DNA from: Marinobacter mangrovi
GTDB lineage: Bacteria > Pseudomonadota > Gammaproteobacteria > Pseudomonadales > Oleiphilaceae
Assembly: GCF_016798325.1 (NCBI RefSeq)
Contig: NZ_JAERVO010000004.1
Span: 124,001-188,000, forward strand
Direction: 5' to 3'
Length of the DNA: 64,000 nucleotides
The position numbers were made by a program, and so were the translations under genes. This document shows, one piece after another, positions 1 to 9,425 of the stretch; the first letter of the stretch is position 1; every line of letters starts with the position of its first letter. The notes beneath the pieces are model-generated. The model worked only from the letters and a program-made list of their open reading frames with translations, was not told the origin of the DNA and made no database searches.

Positions 1-1374
1 CTGCCATTCGTCTTTGCCAATATGGACGTGGCCGTAATTGCGGCGGATTCCGAGCAGCGGATTGTCATGGTCAATCGCAAGGCCTGTGAGATCTTCGGTT
101 ACGACGAAGCCGAGCTGGTCGGACAGAAGACCCGAATGCTTCACGCCGATCCCGACGAGGCCACCGACTTCCCGAGTGCCGGCTCGATCGACACGGAGGC
201 CGATCCGGGAGATGAGACCGTGGTGGTTCACTATCGGCGCAAAAGCGGTCATGCTTTCGACGGCGAGACCCTGATTAGCCCCATCGACAGCCCGGAGCAG
301 GAGCATCTTGTGTTCCTGACGTTTATCCGGGACGTCACTCATCGCCTGGTGACGGAGCAGACCTTGAGTCAGCTGCACGCCATCACCACATCTCGCGAAC
401 TGAATTTTGACGAGCGAGTCGACGCGATCCTCCGGCTGGGTACCGAACATTTCGGGCTGCCGATCGGCATTTTTAGTCATATCGAAGGCGACACCTACAC
501 CATCGTGCGGGCTATCGACCCGGACAATGCCCTGCATCCGGGCATGACGTTCCGCTTTGCCGAAACCTATTGCAGCCAGGTGTTCAATGTCGGGGATGTC
601 CGCGGTTTCTACCATGCCAGCAAGAGCGACATCCGCACGCACCCCTGCTACATCAACTTCCAACTGGAGGCCTATCTGGGCGCTACCATCTTCGTGGATG
701 GCGAACGGTACGGCACCCTGAACTTTTCCAGCCCCGAGCCAACCAGCCCCTTCTCAAACCAGGATATTGAGCTGGTTCGCCTGTTTGCCCAGTGGGTGGG
801 ACATGAACTGGCCCGGCGGGAGGACATGCAAAAGCTCGAACAGGCCCGGATGGAACTGGAAGTGCTCGCGCGTACCGACTCCCTCACTGGCCTGTTCAAT
901 CGACGTTATATGGAAGAACGCCTGAACGCCGAACTGGATCGTTCCAGGCGTTACGGTAACGCCCTGGCCGTCGCGTTGCTCGACTTCGACCACTTCAAGG
1001 CCATCAACGACAAGCACGGCCACGCCGCCGGCGATGCCGCGCTGGAACTGTTTGCCGATACGGTTCGCGAACTCACCCGGACCACCGACATCACGGCCCG
1101 CTGGGGCGGCGAGGAGTTCCTGATGTTGCTGCCCGAAACCGACCTCGAAGGCGCCCAGAATTTTCTCGAGCGCCTGGCGGATAACCTGCGCGCGGCCGAC
1201 TTTGCCCCGACGGGCAAGCCGGTCGAGCTGACCATGAGTATCGGCCTGGCCCTCGCCCACAGCGACGATGATCGGGACACATTGGTGAATCGGGCGGATG
1301 AGGCGATGTATCGAGCCAAGACCGGAGGCCGGGACCGGATCTGTCTGGCGGTTGGGGACGAGGTGGCTGGTTGA
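1..1374 (+). CDS. PAS-GAF-GGDEF diguanylate cyclase, 5'-truncated by the window
   Basis: This is a predicted cytoplasmic diguanylate cyclase that makes cyclic di-GMP from two GTP. The frame is open from base 1, so the ATG at 22 is probably internal and the N-terminus is missing. Counting from base 1, a PAS domain covers about residues 1-105, a GAF domain about 125-275 and a GGDEF domain about 295-450. The active-site loop is GGEEF at residues 369-373. An RTTD motif at 360-363, five residues before it, matches the product-inhibition I-site. Both GGEEF and the I-site are intact, so an active, feedback-inhibited enzyme is expected. No EAL or HD-GYP domain follows. The signal sensed by PAS and GAF cannot be read from the sequence. 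A bidirectional terminator lies about 60 bases after the stop. Confidence 0.93.
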   Translation: MPFVFANMDVAVIAADSEQRIVMVNRKACEIFGYDEAELVGQKTRMLHADPDEATDFPSAGSIDTEADPGDETVVVHYRRKSGHAFDGETLISPIDSPEQEHLVFLTFIRDVTHRLVTEQTLSQLHAITTSRELNFDERVDAILRLGTEHFGLPIGIFSHIEGDTYTIVRAIDPDNALHPGMTFRFAETYCSQVFNVGDVRGFYHASKSDIRTHPCYINFQLEAYLGATIFVDGERYGTLNFSSPEPTSPFSNQDIELVRLFAQWVGHELARREDMQKLEQARMELEVLARTDSLTGLFNRRYMEERLNAELDRSRRYGNALAVALLDFDHFKAINDKHGHAAGDAALELFADTVRELTRTTDITARWGGEEFLMLLPETDLEGAQNFLERLADNLRAADFAPTGKPVELTMSIGLALAHSDDDRDTLVNRADEAMYRAKTGGRDRICLAVGDEVAG

Positions 1375-1436
1375 AGGGCAGGCGTACTCCGGGTGAATCC
1401 CCATTTGGCGGTTCAACACGCTTTCTATCGAGCATT

Positions 1437-1472
1437 AAAAAAGGCCCCACGCGTTCGCGAGGGGCCTTTTTT
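1437..1472. terminator. Bidirectional rho-independent terminator
   Basis: A GGCCCC/GGGGCC stem (1443-1448 with 1461-1466) has a GC-rich inner part. It is flanked by six A on the left and six T on the right, so it can end both the plus-strand cyclase transcript and the minus-strand tRNA-Met transcript. Confidence 0.88.
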
Positions 1473-1478
1473 GAATAC

Positions 1479-1555
1479 TGGTAGCAAGGGGCGGAGTCGA
1501 ACCGCCGACCCCGGCATTATGAGTGCCGTGCTCTAACCAGCTGAGCTACCTTGCC
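1479..1555 (-). tRNA. tRNA-Met (CAT anticodon), elongator type
   Basis: The 77-base minus-strand cloverleaf has an encoded CCA end, a GGTTCGACTCC T-arm and a CAT anticodon in a CTCATAA loop. The acceptor stem GGCAAGG pairs with CCTTGCT, with a G-U first pair. The body closely resembles elongator tRNA-Met (GTAGCTCAG D-arm, GTTAGAGCA). It lacks the initiator features: there is no C1 mismatch and no three-GC anticodon stem. CAT could also mark an isoleucine tRNA with modified lysidine, but the loop and D-arm fit Met better. Confidence 0.92.
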
Positions 1556-1595
1556 ATCTCGTTTTGAGGCCAGAAGCGCTCCAAACGAGGCGCGT

Positions 1596-1624
1596 ATTCT
1601 CGGGATTTTGGGCGAGGCTGTCAA
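1596..1624 (-). promoter_or_regulatory. Sigma-70 promoter for tRNA-Met
   Basis: On the minus strand a perfect TTGACA (-35, 1619-1624) is followed after 17 bases by GAGAAT (-10, 1596-1601). The tRNA 5' end is 41 bases further on. The bases after the -10 are very GC-rich (ACGCGCC), like the discriminator of stringently controlled stable-RNA promoters. Confidence 0.7.
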
Positions 1625-1699
1625 CCCCTTTTGGGGGATCCGTGGATGCCGTCGATTGCGTGCGCCCGGATTGGTTGAAAAATGCGCGAAAAGGGGCTG

Positions 1700-2434
1700 T
1701 CAGAGCGTCGGAGCGGGGCCGGCGGGGATGGCGATCAGGCTCAGGATGTGGTCGTCGTGCTCGGTATATTGGGCGCCAATCACGGCCCCTGCGGGCCAGT
1801 CGTCCGACAAAGATTTTAGCAAGCGCAGGCGGCTTTGGCCCTCTGAGTGGGTCTCCAGCACTTCGGCGTGTTCGAAATAGAATCGCTGGCCGGTAATGGG
1901 GTAGAGCGCCTTGAACAGGCTCTCCTTGAGCGAAAAGATGCGGGTCAGGCAGAGACCGGGGGTGGCAGCCATGGCGTCGGCAAAGCGGGTGTGCTCGTCG
2001 GCGGTCAGGATCTGCCCGGCGAGCTTGCGGGCCCGGGCATCGGTCATGGTGACTTCCAGGTCCAGGCCCACGCCGGCGTAGTGCTGGCGGGCGCCGACAA
2101 TCGCCGCAGCCTTACCCTGGCTGTGGGTGATGGAGCCGACGCAGTCAGCTGGCCAGCGCGGAGCGCGGTCATGGCCGGTTTCCGGGACGACTCCCTCTCC
2201 GGTCAGGCGTTGCAGGGCTTCACGGGCGCAGAGGCGACCGGCCAGGTATTCGGTCTGGCGCTTACCCCGGGCACGCTGGACGGCGGCTGGGGGCAGGATC
2301 TCGCAGTCGCGGAAATCGCCGGGGCGGAGCTGGTCTGGATCGAAATCGAGGGAGATCAGTTGCAAGCCGGGCAACGGCTGGCGCCAGGGCCAGCCGTCAT
2401 CCAGATTGCTGCAGCAGAGGGGCAGGGAGGTCAT
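1700..2434 (-). CDS. 4'-phosphopantetheinyl transferase, EntD/Sfp type
   Basis: This cytoplasmic enzyme moves the phosphopantetheine arm from coenzyme A to a serine of an acyl- or peptidyl-carrier protein. The protein has 244 residues. The family motifs are in order: SITHS at 101-105, the Mg-binding GVGLDLE at 121-127 and SLKESLFKA at 168-176. The size and N-terminal domain match EntD-like enzymes that serve siderophore or polyketide synthetases. No synthetase or carrier protein lies in this window, so the substrate is unknown. It lies 20 bases downstream of ychF on the same strand and is probably the last gene of that transcription unit. Confidence 0.88.
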   Translation of the reverse strand: MTSLPLCCSNLDDGWPWRQPLPGLQLISLDFDPDQLRPGDFRDCEILPPAAVQRARGKRQTEYLAGRLCAREALQRLTGEGVVPETGHDRAPRWPADCVGSITHSQGKAAAIVGARQHYAGVGLDLEVTMTDARARKLAGQILTADEHTRFADAMAATPGLCLTRIFSLKESLFKALYPITGQRFYFEHAEVLETHSEGQSRLRLLKSLSDDWPAGAVIGAQYTEHDDHILSLIAIPAGPAPTL

Positions 2435-2454
2435 GGCCGACGTCCCGCGCAGGC

Positions 2455-3546
2455 TTATACGTTAAAGCGGAAGTGAATGACATCACCGTCCTGGACAATG
2501 TAGTCCTTGCCTTCCAGGCGCCATTTGCCGGCTTCCTTGGCGCCCTGTTCGCCGTTGTTCTCGACGAAGTCGTCATAGCTCACCACTTCGGCGCGGATAA
2601 AGCCTTTCTCGAAGTCGGTGTGGATCACGCCGGCCGCCTGTGGGGCCGAGGCGCCGATGCGGACGGTCCAGGCGCGGACTTCCTTCACTCCAGCGGTAAA
2701 GTAGGTCTGCAGGCCCAGCAGCTTGTAGCCGGCACGGATGACGCGGTCCAGGCCCGGCTCTTCCATGCCCATCTCTTCCAGGAAGATGGACTTCTCGTCG
2801 TCTTCCAGTTCGGCGATTTCCGCTTCCAGTTTGTTGCAGATGGGCACGACTACGGCGTTTTCTTCGGCGGCAATGGCACGCACTTTGTCCAGGTGCGGGT
2901 TGTTCTCGAAGCCGTCTTCGTTGACGTTGGCGATGTACATGGTCGGCTTGACCGTCAGCAGGCACAGCTCGCGGATCAGGGCCATCCTGTCCTCATCCAG
3001 TTCCATGCTGCGCACCGGTTTGCCTTCGTTCAGCACCGGCAGCAGGGTCTGGAAGACCTCCAGCTGGGCCTTGGCGGTCTTGTCGCCGCTCTTGGCAACG
3101 CGCTCGACCCGCTTGATGCCTTTCTCGACGGTTTCCAGATCGGCCAGGGCCAGTTCGGTGTTGATCACTTCGATGTCAGCGGCCGGGTCGACCTTGTTGG
3201 ACACGTGGATGACGTTGTCGTCCTCGAAGCAGCGCACCACCTGGGCGATGGCATCGGTCTGGCGGATATTGGCCAGGAACTGGTTACCCAGGCCTTCGCC
3301 CTTGGACGCCCCGGCCACCAGGCCGGCAATGTCGACGAATTCCATGGTGGTCGGGATGACCTTCTGCGGCTTGACGATTTCCGCGAGCTTGTTGAGGCGC
3401 GGGTCGGGCATGCCAACGACGCCGGCGTTCGGCTCAATGGTGCAGAAGGGGAAGTTTTCCGCCCCGATACCCGCTTTGGTCAGCGCGTTGAACAGGGTGG
3501 ATTTGCCGACGTTGGGAAGGCCGACGATGCCGCAGTTAAAACCCAT
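2455..3546 (-). CDS. ychF: Redox-responsive P-loop ATPase YchF (Obg-like OLA1 family)
   Basis: YchF is a ribosome-associated TRAFAC-class ATPase. The 363-residue length is standard. Visible features are the P-loop GLPNVGKS at 9-16, the G3-containing [14 protein letters not shown] segment, the NVNE motif that replaces the GTPase NKxD and explains ATP preference, a central coiled-coil region and the C-terminal TGS domain ending in VIHFRFNV. The start ATG at 3546 gives the canonical N-terminus [16 protein letters not shown]. It follows pth, the common gammaproteobacterial order pth-ychF. The 117-base gap could hold a separate promoter, but none is clear. Confidence 0.97.
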   Translation of the reverse strand: MGFNCGIVGLPNVGKSTLFNALTKAGIGAENFPFCTIEPNAGVVGMPDPRLNKLAEIVKPQKVIPTTMEFVDIAGLVAGASKGEGLGNQFLANIRQTDAIAQVVRCFEDDNVIHVSNKVDPAADIEVINTELALADLETVEKGIKRVERVAKSGDKTAKAQLEVFQTLLPVLNEGKPVRSMELDEDRMALIRELCLLTVKPTMYIANVNEDGFENNPHLDKVRAIAAEENAVVVPICNKLEAEIAELEDDEKSIFLEEMGMEEPGLDRVIRAGYKLLGLQTYFTAGVKEVRAWTVRIGASAPQAAGVIHTDFEKGFIRAEVVSYDDFVENNGEQGAKEAGKWRLEGKDYIVQDGDVIHFRFNV

Positions 3547-3663
3547 GAAAAGCCTCTGCTGGATGCGAAAATTTGATGCTGGATTATACCGATGTGGCCC
3601 GACCGGTGCGAATATGGAAAGGCCGAAGACGGATTGGGCCGGTCCGATGGCGCCGGAAGAAGG

Positions 3664-4254
3664 TCAGGCGCTGGGGCGAACGCTGTGCAGGGCGTTCATG
3701 GCCTTGGCCAGGTCGCCGTTGAGAACGTCTGGCAGCACGCGCATGATGTCGTCGCTGATGTTGTCCAGGTGCGCGGTGTCGGCTTTGGTCAGGCGGCTGA
3801 GAACGTAGCCGGTGACTTTGCGGCTGTCGCCGGGATGGCCGATGCCAAGGCGCAGGCGCTGGAATTCCCTGGTGCCCAGATGGGCGATGATGTCCCGCAG
3901 ACCGTTGTGACCGCCGTGGCCGCCGCCTTTCTTGAAGCGGGCCGTGCCGGGTGGCAGGTCGAGTTCGTCGTGGGCGACGAGGATCTCTTCGGGCTGGATC
4001 TTGAAGAAGTCCGCAAGGGCTTTGACGGACAGGCCGCTGCGGTTCATGAACGTGGTGGGATTCAGCAGGTGCAGGTCGTGACCCTGCCACTGAATGCGGG
4101 CGTAGAGCCCGTGGTACTTCTTTTCGGGACGAAGACTCTGGCCCGCGGCGCGGGCCAGAGCTTCCACGAAGAGGGCGCCGGCGTTATGACGGGTGTTCTC
4201 GTAATCCGCTCCGGGATTACCGAGACCCACCACCATGCGTACTGCCTGTGCCAT
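3664..4254 (-). CDS. pth: Peptidyl-tRNA hydrolase
   Basis: Pth cleaves the ester bond of peptidyl-tRNAs released early from ribosomes and so recycles the tRNA. The 196-residue protein has the family pattern: GLGNPG at 10-15, catalytic His 23 in [16 protein letters not shown] around 65-74, HDELDLPPG around 94-102 and [11 protein letters not shown] after it. All catalytic positions are present. The gene lies 21 bases downstream of rplY on the minus strand, the conserved prs-rplY-pth-ychF neighbourhood. Confidence 0.97.
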   Translation of the reverse strand: MAQAVRMVVGLGNPGADYENTRHNAGALFVEALARAAGQSLRPEKKYHGLYARIQWQGHDLHLLNPTTFMNRSGLSVKALADFFKIQPEEILVAHDELDLPPGTARFKKGGGHGGHNGLRDIIAHLGTREFQRLRLGIGHPGDSRKVTGYVLSRLTKADTAHLDNISDDIMRVLPDVLNGDLAKAMNALHSVRPSA

Positions 4255-4275
4255 GCGACTGCGCCCCTGGAGCGA

Positions 4276-4923
4276 TTACTCCTTGTCTTCGCCTTCTTCA
4301 CCTTCTGCTTCGGCATCTTCGGCTTCGTCAGCCTTGGTGCCCTTCGGCAGGTGAACGGAGACGACCGCCTGGTCGTAGTCTTCGCCTTGCAGCAGAGCCG
4401 CAACCTTGACGCCTTTCGGCAGTTTCAGGTCGCTCAGGTGCAGGGTCTGGTCCATTTCGATGTCCATCATGTCGACTTCGATGAACTCAGGCAGATCCTG
4501 CGGCAGACAGATGACTTCCACTTCGTTCAGCTGGTGGTTGACCGCGCCGCCCTGCAGTTTGATGGCCGGTGCATTTTCCTCGTTGAGGAAGTGCAGCGGT
4601 ACGTTGACGTGGATCTCGTGGTCCTTGTCGACGCGCAGGAAGTCAGCGTGGAACAGTGTCGGTTTGTACGGGTGACGCTGCAGGTCCTTCAGGATCACGC
4701 TTTCTTTCTTGCCCGCAACATCCAGAGTCAGGATGTGAGAGAAGAAGGCTTCGTTTTCCAGGGCCTTTTTCAGGTCGTTGTGCCACATGGAGATGGCTTG
4801 CGCATCTTTTCCGCCGCCGTAGATGACAGCAGGGATTTTACGCTCTTCGCGACGCAGGCGGCGGCTCGCACCTTTCCCCTGGTCGTCACGAAGGAATGCT
4901 TCGAGAACAAATTCTTGGGCCAT
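4276..4923 (-). CDS. rplY: Ribosomal protein bL25, long CTC form
   Basis: bL25 binds 5S rRNA in the large ribosomal subunit. The start is taken at the ATG at 4923 (MAQEFVLEAF), which a GAGG sequence precedes by a suitable distance. Upstream in-frame codons give an unrelated leader. The 215-residue product has the N-terminal 5S-binding domain (RKIPAVIYGGG) followed by the extra TL5/CTC C-terminal domain. It ends in a strongly acidic tail of Glu, Asp and Ala, usual for the long form. It lies between prs and pth. Confidence 0.95.
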   Translation of the reverse strand: MAQEFVLEAFLRDDQGKGASRRLRREERKIPAVIYGGGKDAQAISMWHNDLKKALENEAFFSHILTLDVAGKKESVILKDLQRHPYKPTLFHADFLRVDKDHEIHVNVPLHFLNEENAPAIKLQGGAVNHQLNEVEVICLPQDLPEFIEVDMMDIEMDQTLHLSDLKLPKGVKVAALLQGEDYDQAVVSVHLPKGTKADEAEDAEAEGEEGEDKE

Positions 4924-5021
4924 GATCATTACCTCAATAAACACCCGTGCAGACTCGCGACCAAGTGATTGCAGGGTGGTTCCAATATCCCGGAAGTCAG
5001 CCGTAACCATTTTCCGGGGCT

Positions 5022-5053
5022 CAAACAAACAAGGAGCCCGAATGAGGGCTCCC
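5022..5053 (-). terminator. Rho-independent terminator after prs
   Basis: On the minus strand GGAGCCC (5046-5052) pairs with GGGCTCC (5033-5039) across a six-base loop. The tail TTGTTTGTTT is T-rich but interrupted. It lies between prs and rplY, so rplY may have its own promoter or receive read-through. Confidence 0.7.
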
Positions 5054-5081
5054 TGTTCATTAACTCAATAAAATCGCGGGC

Positions 5082-6026
5082 TTATTCGAACATTGCGCTG
5101 ATCGATTCTTCGTTGCTGACGCGACGGATCGATTCGGCGAGCAGTTCAGCCATTGCGAGGGGGCGGATTCTATCACAATTGCGCGCTTTGTCACCCAGTG
5201 GAATGGTGTCACAAACCACGAGTTCATCCAGTTGCGAGGCGTTGATGTTCTCAATCGCCGGACCGGACAGAACCGGATGGGTGATGTAGGCCACAACCCG
5301 GGCGGCGCCATGCTCTTTCAGCGCGTTGGCTGCCTTGCACAGGGTGCCGGCGGTATCGACGATGTCGTCCACCAGGATGCAGGTTTTGTCCTGCACGTCA
5401 CCGATGATGTGCATCACCTGGGAGACATTGGCTTTCGGACGACGCTTGTCGATGATGGCCAGGTCGGCATCGTTCAGGCGCTTGGCCACGGCACGGGCAC
5501 GAACCACGCCGCCGACGTCCGGAGACACGACGATGAAGTTGTCAAAACGCTGGCGTTCGATGTCGTCGAGCAGGACCGGGGTGGCGTAGATGTTGTCCAC
5601 CGGAATGTCGAAGAAGCCCTGGATCTGATCGGCGTGCAGGTCGACGGTTAATACCCGGTCGATGCCGATGCTGGTAATCATGTCCGCGACGACCTTGGCG
5701 CTGATGGAAACCCGGGTGGAGCGAACGCGACGGTCCTGACGGGCGTAGCCGTAGTAGGGCACGACGGCGGTGATGCGTGTGGCGGATGCGCGACGCAGGG
5801 CGTCAGCCATCACGATCAGTTCCATCAGGTTGTCGTTGGTCGGGTAGCAGGTTGGCTGGATGATGAAGACATCGTGGCCACGGACATTCTCATTGATTTC
5901 AACGGTGGTTTCGCCATCGCTGAATTTACCGACGGTCGCTTCACCCAATGGAATGTGCAGTTTCTGGGCGATACTACGGGCGAGTTCCGGGTGGGCGTTG
6001 CCGGCGAAAATCATTAACTTGGACAC
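5082..6026 (-). CDS. prs: Ribose-phosphate pyrophosphokinase
   Basis: Prs makes PRPP from ribose 5-phosphate and ATP, feeding nucleotide, histidine and tryptophan synthesis. I choose the GTG at 6026 ([10 protein letters not shown]). AAGGA sits at ribosome-binding distance, the 314-residue length matches the family, and longer in-frame starts would run through the upstream tRNA-Gln. Key motifs are the flexible loop YARQDRR, the cation-binding [11 protein letters not shown] and the PRPP loop [10 protein letters not shown]. The C-terminal [13 protein letters not shown] ending is typical. It follows ispE and tRNA-Gln on the same strand. Confidence 0.97.
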   Translation of the reverse strand: MSKLMIFAGNAHPELARSIAQKLHIPLGEATVGKFSDGETTVEINENVRGHDVFIIQPTCYPTNDNLMELIVMADALRRASATRITAVVPYYGYARQDRRVRSTRVSISAKVVADMITSIGIDRVLTVDLHADQIQGFFDIPVDNIYATPVLLDDIERQRFDNFIVVSPDVGGVVRARAVAKRLNDADLAIIDKRRPKANVSQVMHIIGDVQDKTCILVDDIVDTAGTLCKAANALKEHGAARVVAYITHPVLSGPAIENINASQLDELVVCDTIPLGDKARNCDRIRPLAMAELLAESIRRVSNEESISAMFE

Positions 6027-6078
6027 GACGGAGTCCTTCTCAGTTTCAGCGTTGAGTTCAGAAGAAGCGGGAGAAAGG

Positions 6079-6153
6079 TGGCTGGGGTGGCAGGATTCGA
6101 ACCTGCGCATGACGGGATCAAAACCCGTTGCCTTACCACTTGGCGACACCCCA
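6079..6153 (-). tRNA. tRNA-Gln (TTG anticodon)
   Basis: The 75-base minus-strand cloverleaf begins TGGGGTG and ends with encoded CCA. The acceptor stem TGGGGTG/CACCCCA, D-arm TCGCCAAGTGGTAAGGCA and T-arm GGTTCGAATCC are clear. The anticodon loop TTTTGAT gives TTG, reading CAA. It lies between ispE and prs, a position found in many gammaproteobacteria, so it is probably excised from a longer transcript. Confidence 0.95.
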
Positions 6154-6172
6154 GTATCGTGCTTTTTCGGCA

Positions 6173-7027
6173 TCAGTCTAGCTCTGTCAGCTTTGCGTGA
6201 AGCGGTGAGCGATTCACCCCTCTTGTGACGAACCCGGTGATGCCGGAGGGCTTAGAATCCCAAACCTCGCGGGCCTTGGATTCTGTTGGGAAACGTCCAA
6301 ATATGCAAGCCCCGGTTCCGGTTAATCTTGCAGGTCCGAATTTTGAAAGCCAGTCCCGGCTTTTTTCAACCTCAGGATACAGCTTACAGACTATATCCTC
6401 ACAGTCGTTTCGGTACCTTGAGGCGTCTCCCTCAAAAGCGGGCGCTATTGTGATCGGCGGCGTATTCCTTGTCAACCCTTCCTCGGAAAAAATCATTCCA
6501 GTGTTTATTTCGCAGTCAGGTTTGATCACAACGAACCAGTCTTCCGGGGGATAACAGGGGGTTAGGCGCTCACCGACGCCCTCGGCAAACGCGGCGTGAC
6601 CACGTACGAACACCGGCACATCGGCGCCCAGTTGCAGGCCGAGTTCGGCCAGTCGATCGATCGGGATAGCCAGCTGCCAGAAATGGTTGAGGCCGAGCAG
6701 GGTGGTGGCGGCGTCGGAACTGCCGCCTCCGATACCACCGCCCATGGGCAGACGTTTGGTTAGGTGGATGTGGACGCCCGGCAGTTCACGTGCTGCTTCG
6801 GCTTGCAGCAGGCGCGCGGCCCGCATGATCAGGTTGCTGTCCTCAGGCACGCCTTCGATGGCCGGTTCCAGGATGACCTCAGAGCCGGCAGCGGGGGAGA
6901 AGGTCAGCTCGTCGCCGTACTCCAGGAACTGGAACAGCGTCTGAAGTTCATGGTAGCCGTCCGGGCGGCGGCCGATGATGTGCAGGAACAGGTTGAGTTT
7001 GGCCGGCGCCGGCAACGTAAACGTCAT
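6173..7027 (-). CDS. ispE: 4-diphosphocytidyl-2-C-methyl-D-erythritol kinase
   Basis: IspE phosphorylates CDP-methylerythritol in the MEP isoprenoid pathway. The start is the ATG at 7027, which overlaps the lolB stop as ATGA. This gives 284 residues beginning [21 protein letters not shown]-kinase motifs are the N-terminal [10 protein letters not shown], the ATP loop [14 protein letters not shown] around residues 95-108 and the C-terminal [12 protein letters not shown]. The protein is complete, but from about 6560 to the stop the DNA is clearly less GC-rich: 42 percent in 6361-6420 against 65 percent in 6601-6660. Codon use shifts as well. The 3' half may have been replaced by recombination with a lower-GC relative. 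Confidence 0.95.
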   Translation of the reverse strand: MTFTLPAPAKLNLFLHIIGRRPDGYHELQTLFQFLEYGDELTFSPAAGSEVILEPAIEGVPEDSNLIMRAARLLQAEAARELPGVHIHLTKRLPMGGGIGGGSSDAATTLLGLNHFWQLAIPIDRLAELGLQLGADVPVFVRGHAAFAEGVGERLTPCYPPEDWFVVIKPDCEINTGMIFSEEGLTRNTPPITIAPAFEGDASRYRNDCEDIVCKLYPEVEKSRDWLSKFGPARLTGTGACIFGRFPTESKAREVWDSKPSGITGFVTRGVNRSPLHAKLTELD

Positions 7028-7677
7028 GACGAGGTGCCGAGCGCCTGCCATTGGGTGATGACCAGCCGTATGCGGCGCTCGCCTTTCAGGGCCGTGATGC
7101 GTGCCGGAAGCGCCGGGTAACCGTCAATGAACGACTGCCGGCGATCGATACGGATATCCCAGCCCTGCTGGCGAATGGCGGCCAGCTCGCCGGTCTTGTC
7201 GAACAGCAGCTCGAAGTCGTCGCCCGGGGCGGGCAGGCCGCGGATCCACCAGGTCAGACTTTCCAGCGGGAAATGCCAGCCGGTGGCCGCCTGGATCAGC
7301 TGCTGTGGGTCGTTGGATCGGTAGTTCTTGCCATCCGGCATGGTCAGGCTGAGGTAGCCGGGCATGCCTTCCAGTTCGGTGCGTCCAACGCCGAGGAACG
7401 CCGACGAAAGCAGCAGATGGTACTGCTCGTCCACCTGTTGCCACTGGTTGATGATGGCCGAGCCGCTGTCGTCGGGCTGCTTGACGGCCAGCTTGCCCTG
7501 CAGCTCCCAGCGGGTCAGTTGCGTCAGTTGGGCACTGCGCTGGGCCCAGTCCGCCGGCGGCTGGTTGGTCAGGCCGTCCGGCAGCGGCGCCTTGGGAACG
7601 CTGGCGCAGGCGGCTAATGTGAGGGTCAGGATCAGGGCAAAGCCGTAACGCAGGACAGTCATCGGGTACCGACTCAA
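7024..7677 (-). CDS. lolB: Outer-membrane lipoprotein insertase LolB
   Basis: LolB receives lipoproteins from LolA and inserts them into the inner leaflet of the outer membrane. It is itself a lipoprotein: the hydrophobic signal ends in the lipobox LAAC, with the acylated Cys at residue 24 of the long form. A TTG at 7677 overlaps the upstream stop (TTGA) and has GAGGAG eight bases before it. The ATG at 7662 (MTVLRYGF) is the alternative start. The later WELQGKLAV and lipoprotein-cavity region LSSAFLGVGRTELEG are family-like. It is translationally coupled to the TPR lipoprotein gene upstream and to ispE downstream. Confidence 0.93.
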   Translation of the reverse strand: MSRYPMTVLRYGFALILTLTLAACASVPKAPLPDGLTNQPPADWAQRSAQLTQLTRWELQGKLAVKQPDDSGSAIINQWQQVDEQYHLLLSSAFLGVGRTELEGMPGYLSLTMPDGKNYRSNDPQQLIQAATGWHFPLESLTWWIRGLPAPGDDFELLFDKTGELAAIRQQGWDIRIDRRQSFIDGYPALPARITALKGERRIRLVITQWQALGTSS

Positions 7678-9425
7678 AGATCCTGCTCCTCACCCAGCCG
7701 TTTCATGGTGGCGGGGATCTGGGTGTCGTCCGGGTGTTCGTCCAGGGCGCGGCGCCAGATCACGCGGGCCTGATCCTCGTCGCCGCTGACGTAGAGGGCT
7801 TCACCGTAGTGGGCGGCCACTTCCGGATCGGGGAAGGCGTCGTAGGCGCGACGCAGGAAGTCCAGGGCCTGGGCCATGTGGCCGAGCTTGAAGTGAACCC
7901 AGCCGACGCTGTCGAGGATGGCGGGGTTGTCCGGATCCAGCTTGAGGGCTTTCTCCAGCAACTCGCGCGCCTCCTTCAGGCGGTCGGTTTTCTCGGTGAG
8001 GATGTAGCCGAGGGCGTTCAGCGCCACGGCGTTGTCCGGATGGGTATCGATGATCTGACGCAGGTCGGCTTCCGCTTCTTCGGTGCGGCCCATCTGGTCG
8101 AACAGCATGGCCCGGGCGTAGCGGATACGGGCGTTGTCCGGGAACGTTTGCAGGGCCTCGGTGGCGGCGCCAAGGGCGTCGTCATTCTGGTCCAGGTCGA
8201 GCAGGGTGTTGACCTCGACCAGCCACAGGTTCTCGGCCAGGTCCGGCATCTGCTGGCGCAGCGCGCGCAGGTCCCGCAGGGCGTTGTCCAGATCGCCGCT
8301 GCTGCCTCGCAGGTGCGTGGCCCGGGACACCGCCGGGAGGAAGTGGTTGCCTTCACCAACCTGGCTGTACTGGGCTATGGCTTCCTCCGTGTCGCCCGCT
8401 TCGTCGGCAATGCGGCCCAAGTAATAGTGGGCCTCGCTGACGTGCTGCTCCTTGTCGATCAGGATCTGCAGCGACTCCTTGGCGTCATCGGTGTTGCCGT
8501 TTTCCAGGGCGACCAGGGCGTAGGACAGGCGCAACTCGGGCACGTCCGGGAAACGCGTCATCAGATCCTCGAACTGGTCTTCGGCGGCCTGCATCTGCTG
8601 TTCTTCGATCAGCATGCGGCCATACAGGGTGCCCAGTTTGCGATTGTCCGGGTAGCGGCGGGACTGGTGGCGCAGGTAGTCCAGCGCTTCCTTCTTCTGG
8701 CCCATCTGGTAGAGCAGGTCGCCGCGCAGGATGATGGCCGGCTGGAAGGCCGGTTGCTCGGATTCGTCCAGCAGCGGTTCCAGCTTGTCCATAGCGGCCT
8801 GGGTTTCGCCCTGGGACTTGAGCAGCAGGGCGATGCCGTACTGGATCTCACGATTGTCCGGGTGGCGTTTTTCCAGATCCTGGTAGAGCGCCAGCAATTG
8901 CGCCTGATCTTCCTTGGGCAAGCGAGCCGAGAGCGCCGCGAGATCGTCAAAATCCGCGTCCTCACCCTGGGCCAGGATCTGTTCCATGTGATAGAGCGCC
9001 AGATCGAAGTCCTTCTGGCGCACATACTGGATCGCGGCGACCCGATGGGCTTCAAGACTGTCCGGTTCGACTTCCAGCCACAGGTTGGCCAGTTGCAGCT
9101 GGGCGTTGTCGGCGTTCAGTGACTGGGCGATCCGCATGGCGCGTTTGATCACGCCAAGGTCCCGGGAGGATTTGGCCGCTTCCACATAATTGACCAGGGT
9201 CACGTCATAGCGGCCGCGCTGGGCGGCGACTTCGGCTGCCAGCAGGCTATAGAGGGTGTCCTGATCGAAGTCGGCGTAATTGATCTTGTCTTCGGGGGGC
9301 GGCGTGACGGCCTGCTGTTCGGTCGATTTTCCGGTATCGGTCTGATCGTCTGTTCCGGAGAGGTTGGCGCAGCCTGCGAGCCCGAGTCCCAGAAGGACGG
9401 TTACAACAGAAAAAACAGGTTTCAT
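7674..9425 (-). CDS. Tetratricopeptide-repeat lipoprotein
   Basis: This is a predicted lipoprotein: MKPVFSVVTVLLGLGLAGC gives a signal peptide and lipobox LAGC. About 583 residues follow the chosen ATG at 9425. An ATG six codons upstream (9443) is possible. After a Gln/Thr-rich linker the protein is almost entirely TPR helices, which usually hold protein partners together. Typical motifs include LNALGYILTE and ILDSVGWVHFKLG near the C-terminus. A TPR protein commonly precedes lolB in Pseudomonas-like genomes. It may help outer-membrane or lipoprotein assembly, but that is inference from position. Confidence 0.88.
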   Translation of the reverse strand: MKPVFSVVTVLLGLGLAGCANLSGTDDQTDTGKSTEQQAVTPPPEDKINYADFDQDTLYSLLAAEVAAQRGRYDVTLVNYVEAAKSSRDLGVIKRAMRIAQSLNADNAQLQLANLWLEVEPDSLEAHRVAAIQYVRQKDFDLALYHMEQILAQGEDADFDDLAALSARLPKEDQAQLLALYQDLEKRHPDNREIQYGIALLLKSQGETQAAMDKLEPLLDESEQPAFQPAIILRGDLLYQMGQKKEALDYLRHQSRRYPDNRKLGTLYGRMLIEEQQMQAAEDQFEDLMTRFPDVPELRLSYALVALENGNTDDAKESLQILIDKEQHVSEAHYYLGRIADEAGDTEEAIAQYSQVGEGNHFLPAVSRATHLRGSSGDLDNALRDLRALRQQMPDLAENLWLVEVNTLLDLDQNDDALGAATEALQTFPDNARIRYARAMLFDQMGRTEEAEADLRQIIDTHPDNAVALNALGYILTEKTDRLKEARELLEKALKLDPDNPAILDSVGWVHFKLGHMAQALDFLRRAYDAFPDPEVAAHYGEALYVSGDEDQARVIWRRALDEHPDDTQIPATMKRLGEEQDL

